64,000 nt of DNA, from assembly GCA_035550315.1 (NCBI GenBank), contig DASZPL010000139.1:30287-94286 (forward strand), in the 5' to 3' direction. This stretch comes from DASZPL01 sp035550315. Lineage in GTDB: Bacteria; Actinomycetota; Actinomycetes; JAFAQI01. A program made the translations under genes and the position numbers. The notes under the pieces were generated by a model. The model ran no database searches. It worked only from the letters and a program-made list of their open reading frames with translations, and was not told the origin of the DNA. Position 1 is the stretch's first letter; each line of letters starts with the position of its first letter. Below are positions 63,891 to 64,000 of this stretch, one piece after another.

Positions 63891-64000
63891 CCGGCACGGT
63901 CACGTCGGCCGTGGCCGGCGGGCTCCAACCCGCGTCGCTGCGCGCCCGCACCGTGACCGAGTAGCTGCCCGAGGCGACCCGGTGGAACGTCGCGGTCGCC
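63880..64000 (-). CDS. Fibronectin type III-like domain protein (partial, only C-terminus)
   Basis: The last 39 residues of a protein that begins beyond the window's right edge. They read ATFHRVASGSYSVTVRAR then SDAGWSPP and a closing beta strand VTVPVTS, the typical final strands of a fibronectin type III domain (Y-x-V-x-V-R-A and AG-x-S-x-P). Such modules sit in secreted or surface proteins of actinomycetes. Stop TGA is at 63880-63882, overlapping the convergent pirin gene by 11 bases. Nothing more can be said of its function. Confidence 0.7.
   Translation of the reverse strand, partial: ATATFHRVASGSYSVTVRARSDAGWSPPATADVTVPVTS

Overview
The window reads as the chromosome of a high-GC actinomycete. 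GTG starts are very common, genes are tightly packed and often joined by GTGA or ATGA stop/start overlaps, and many families are actinobacterial: DUF2332, DUF5709, DUF6098, SCO6745, DUF222-HNH, MpaB/DUF2236, an Rpf-like enzyme behind a c-di-AMP riboswitch, an ECF41 and an ECF42 sigma factor, and an MtrA-MtrB-LpqB-like trio. The genus cannot be fixed from the sequence alone; a soil actinomycete with a large catabolic repertoire is the best guess. I see no rRNA, tRNA, CRISPR array, prophage or insertion sequence.

Layout. 1-6.2 kb: a cut PrmC-related methyltransferase, a DUF2332 protein, small stress-type proteins (DUF6098, PfpI, DUF5709), and a long TetR regulator divergent from a DrrAB-type ABC exporter. 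6.2-10.3 kb: an amidohydrolase, a SpoIIE phosphatase with a fused kinase-like domain, and a MarR regulator. 16.2-10.3 kb (minus strand): a catabolic operon of amidohydrolase, acetoacetate decarboxylase-like protein, SDR, amidohydrolase, TetR and DUF2332, with a 17-bp perfect palindrome at its promoter. 17.2-22.5 kb: an Lrp-type regulator divergent from an aminotransferase-cupin-SDR-permease-amidohydrolase operon, again with a 17-bp palindrome. 22.5-25.5 kb: DUF222-HNH protein, small VOC, ABM-like and PaiB-like proteins, and a probably leaderless HTH protein.

32.3-25.5 kb (minus strand): the most unusual unit, in which seven genes are nearly all overlapped. They encode a class II glutamine amidotransferase, a glutamine synthetase-like ligase, a FluG-N-type amidohydrolase, a branched-chain-type aminotransferase, an AhpD-like protein, an N-succinylamino acid racemase/OSBS-type enolase-superfamily enzyme, and an alpha/beta hydrolase with an Asp nucleophile. 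I infer a gamma-glutamylation-based catabolic or salvage route for an amine or amino acid. The last gene of the 17-22 kb operon is a paralogue of its FluG-type amidohydrolase.

32.5-40.3 kb: membrane protein, SDR plus crotonase lacking the hydratase glutamates, secreted esterase, CMD protein, SDR, PAP2 phosphatase, FdhD and MobA. 40.3-43.7 kb: STAS protein, response regulator, histidine kinase and GerMN lipoprotein. 43.7-50.9 kb: DGPF protein plus ECF42 sigma factor with a matching promoter, adenylate kinase and GTP cyclohydrolase I, a SufR-like regulator divergent from DUF2231, and a CMD protein plus ECF41 sigma factor with an exact ECF41-type promoter. 51-64 kb: FprA-like reductase, DUF885 peptidase, MenB, threonine ammonia-lyase, MFS transporter, a fluoride exporter set behind a probable fluoride riboswitch, TetR with an MpaB-like oxygenase, the c-di-AMP riboswitch with its Rpf-like gene, SCO6745 protein plus SDR, pirin, and the C-terminus of an FN3-type protein.
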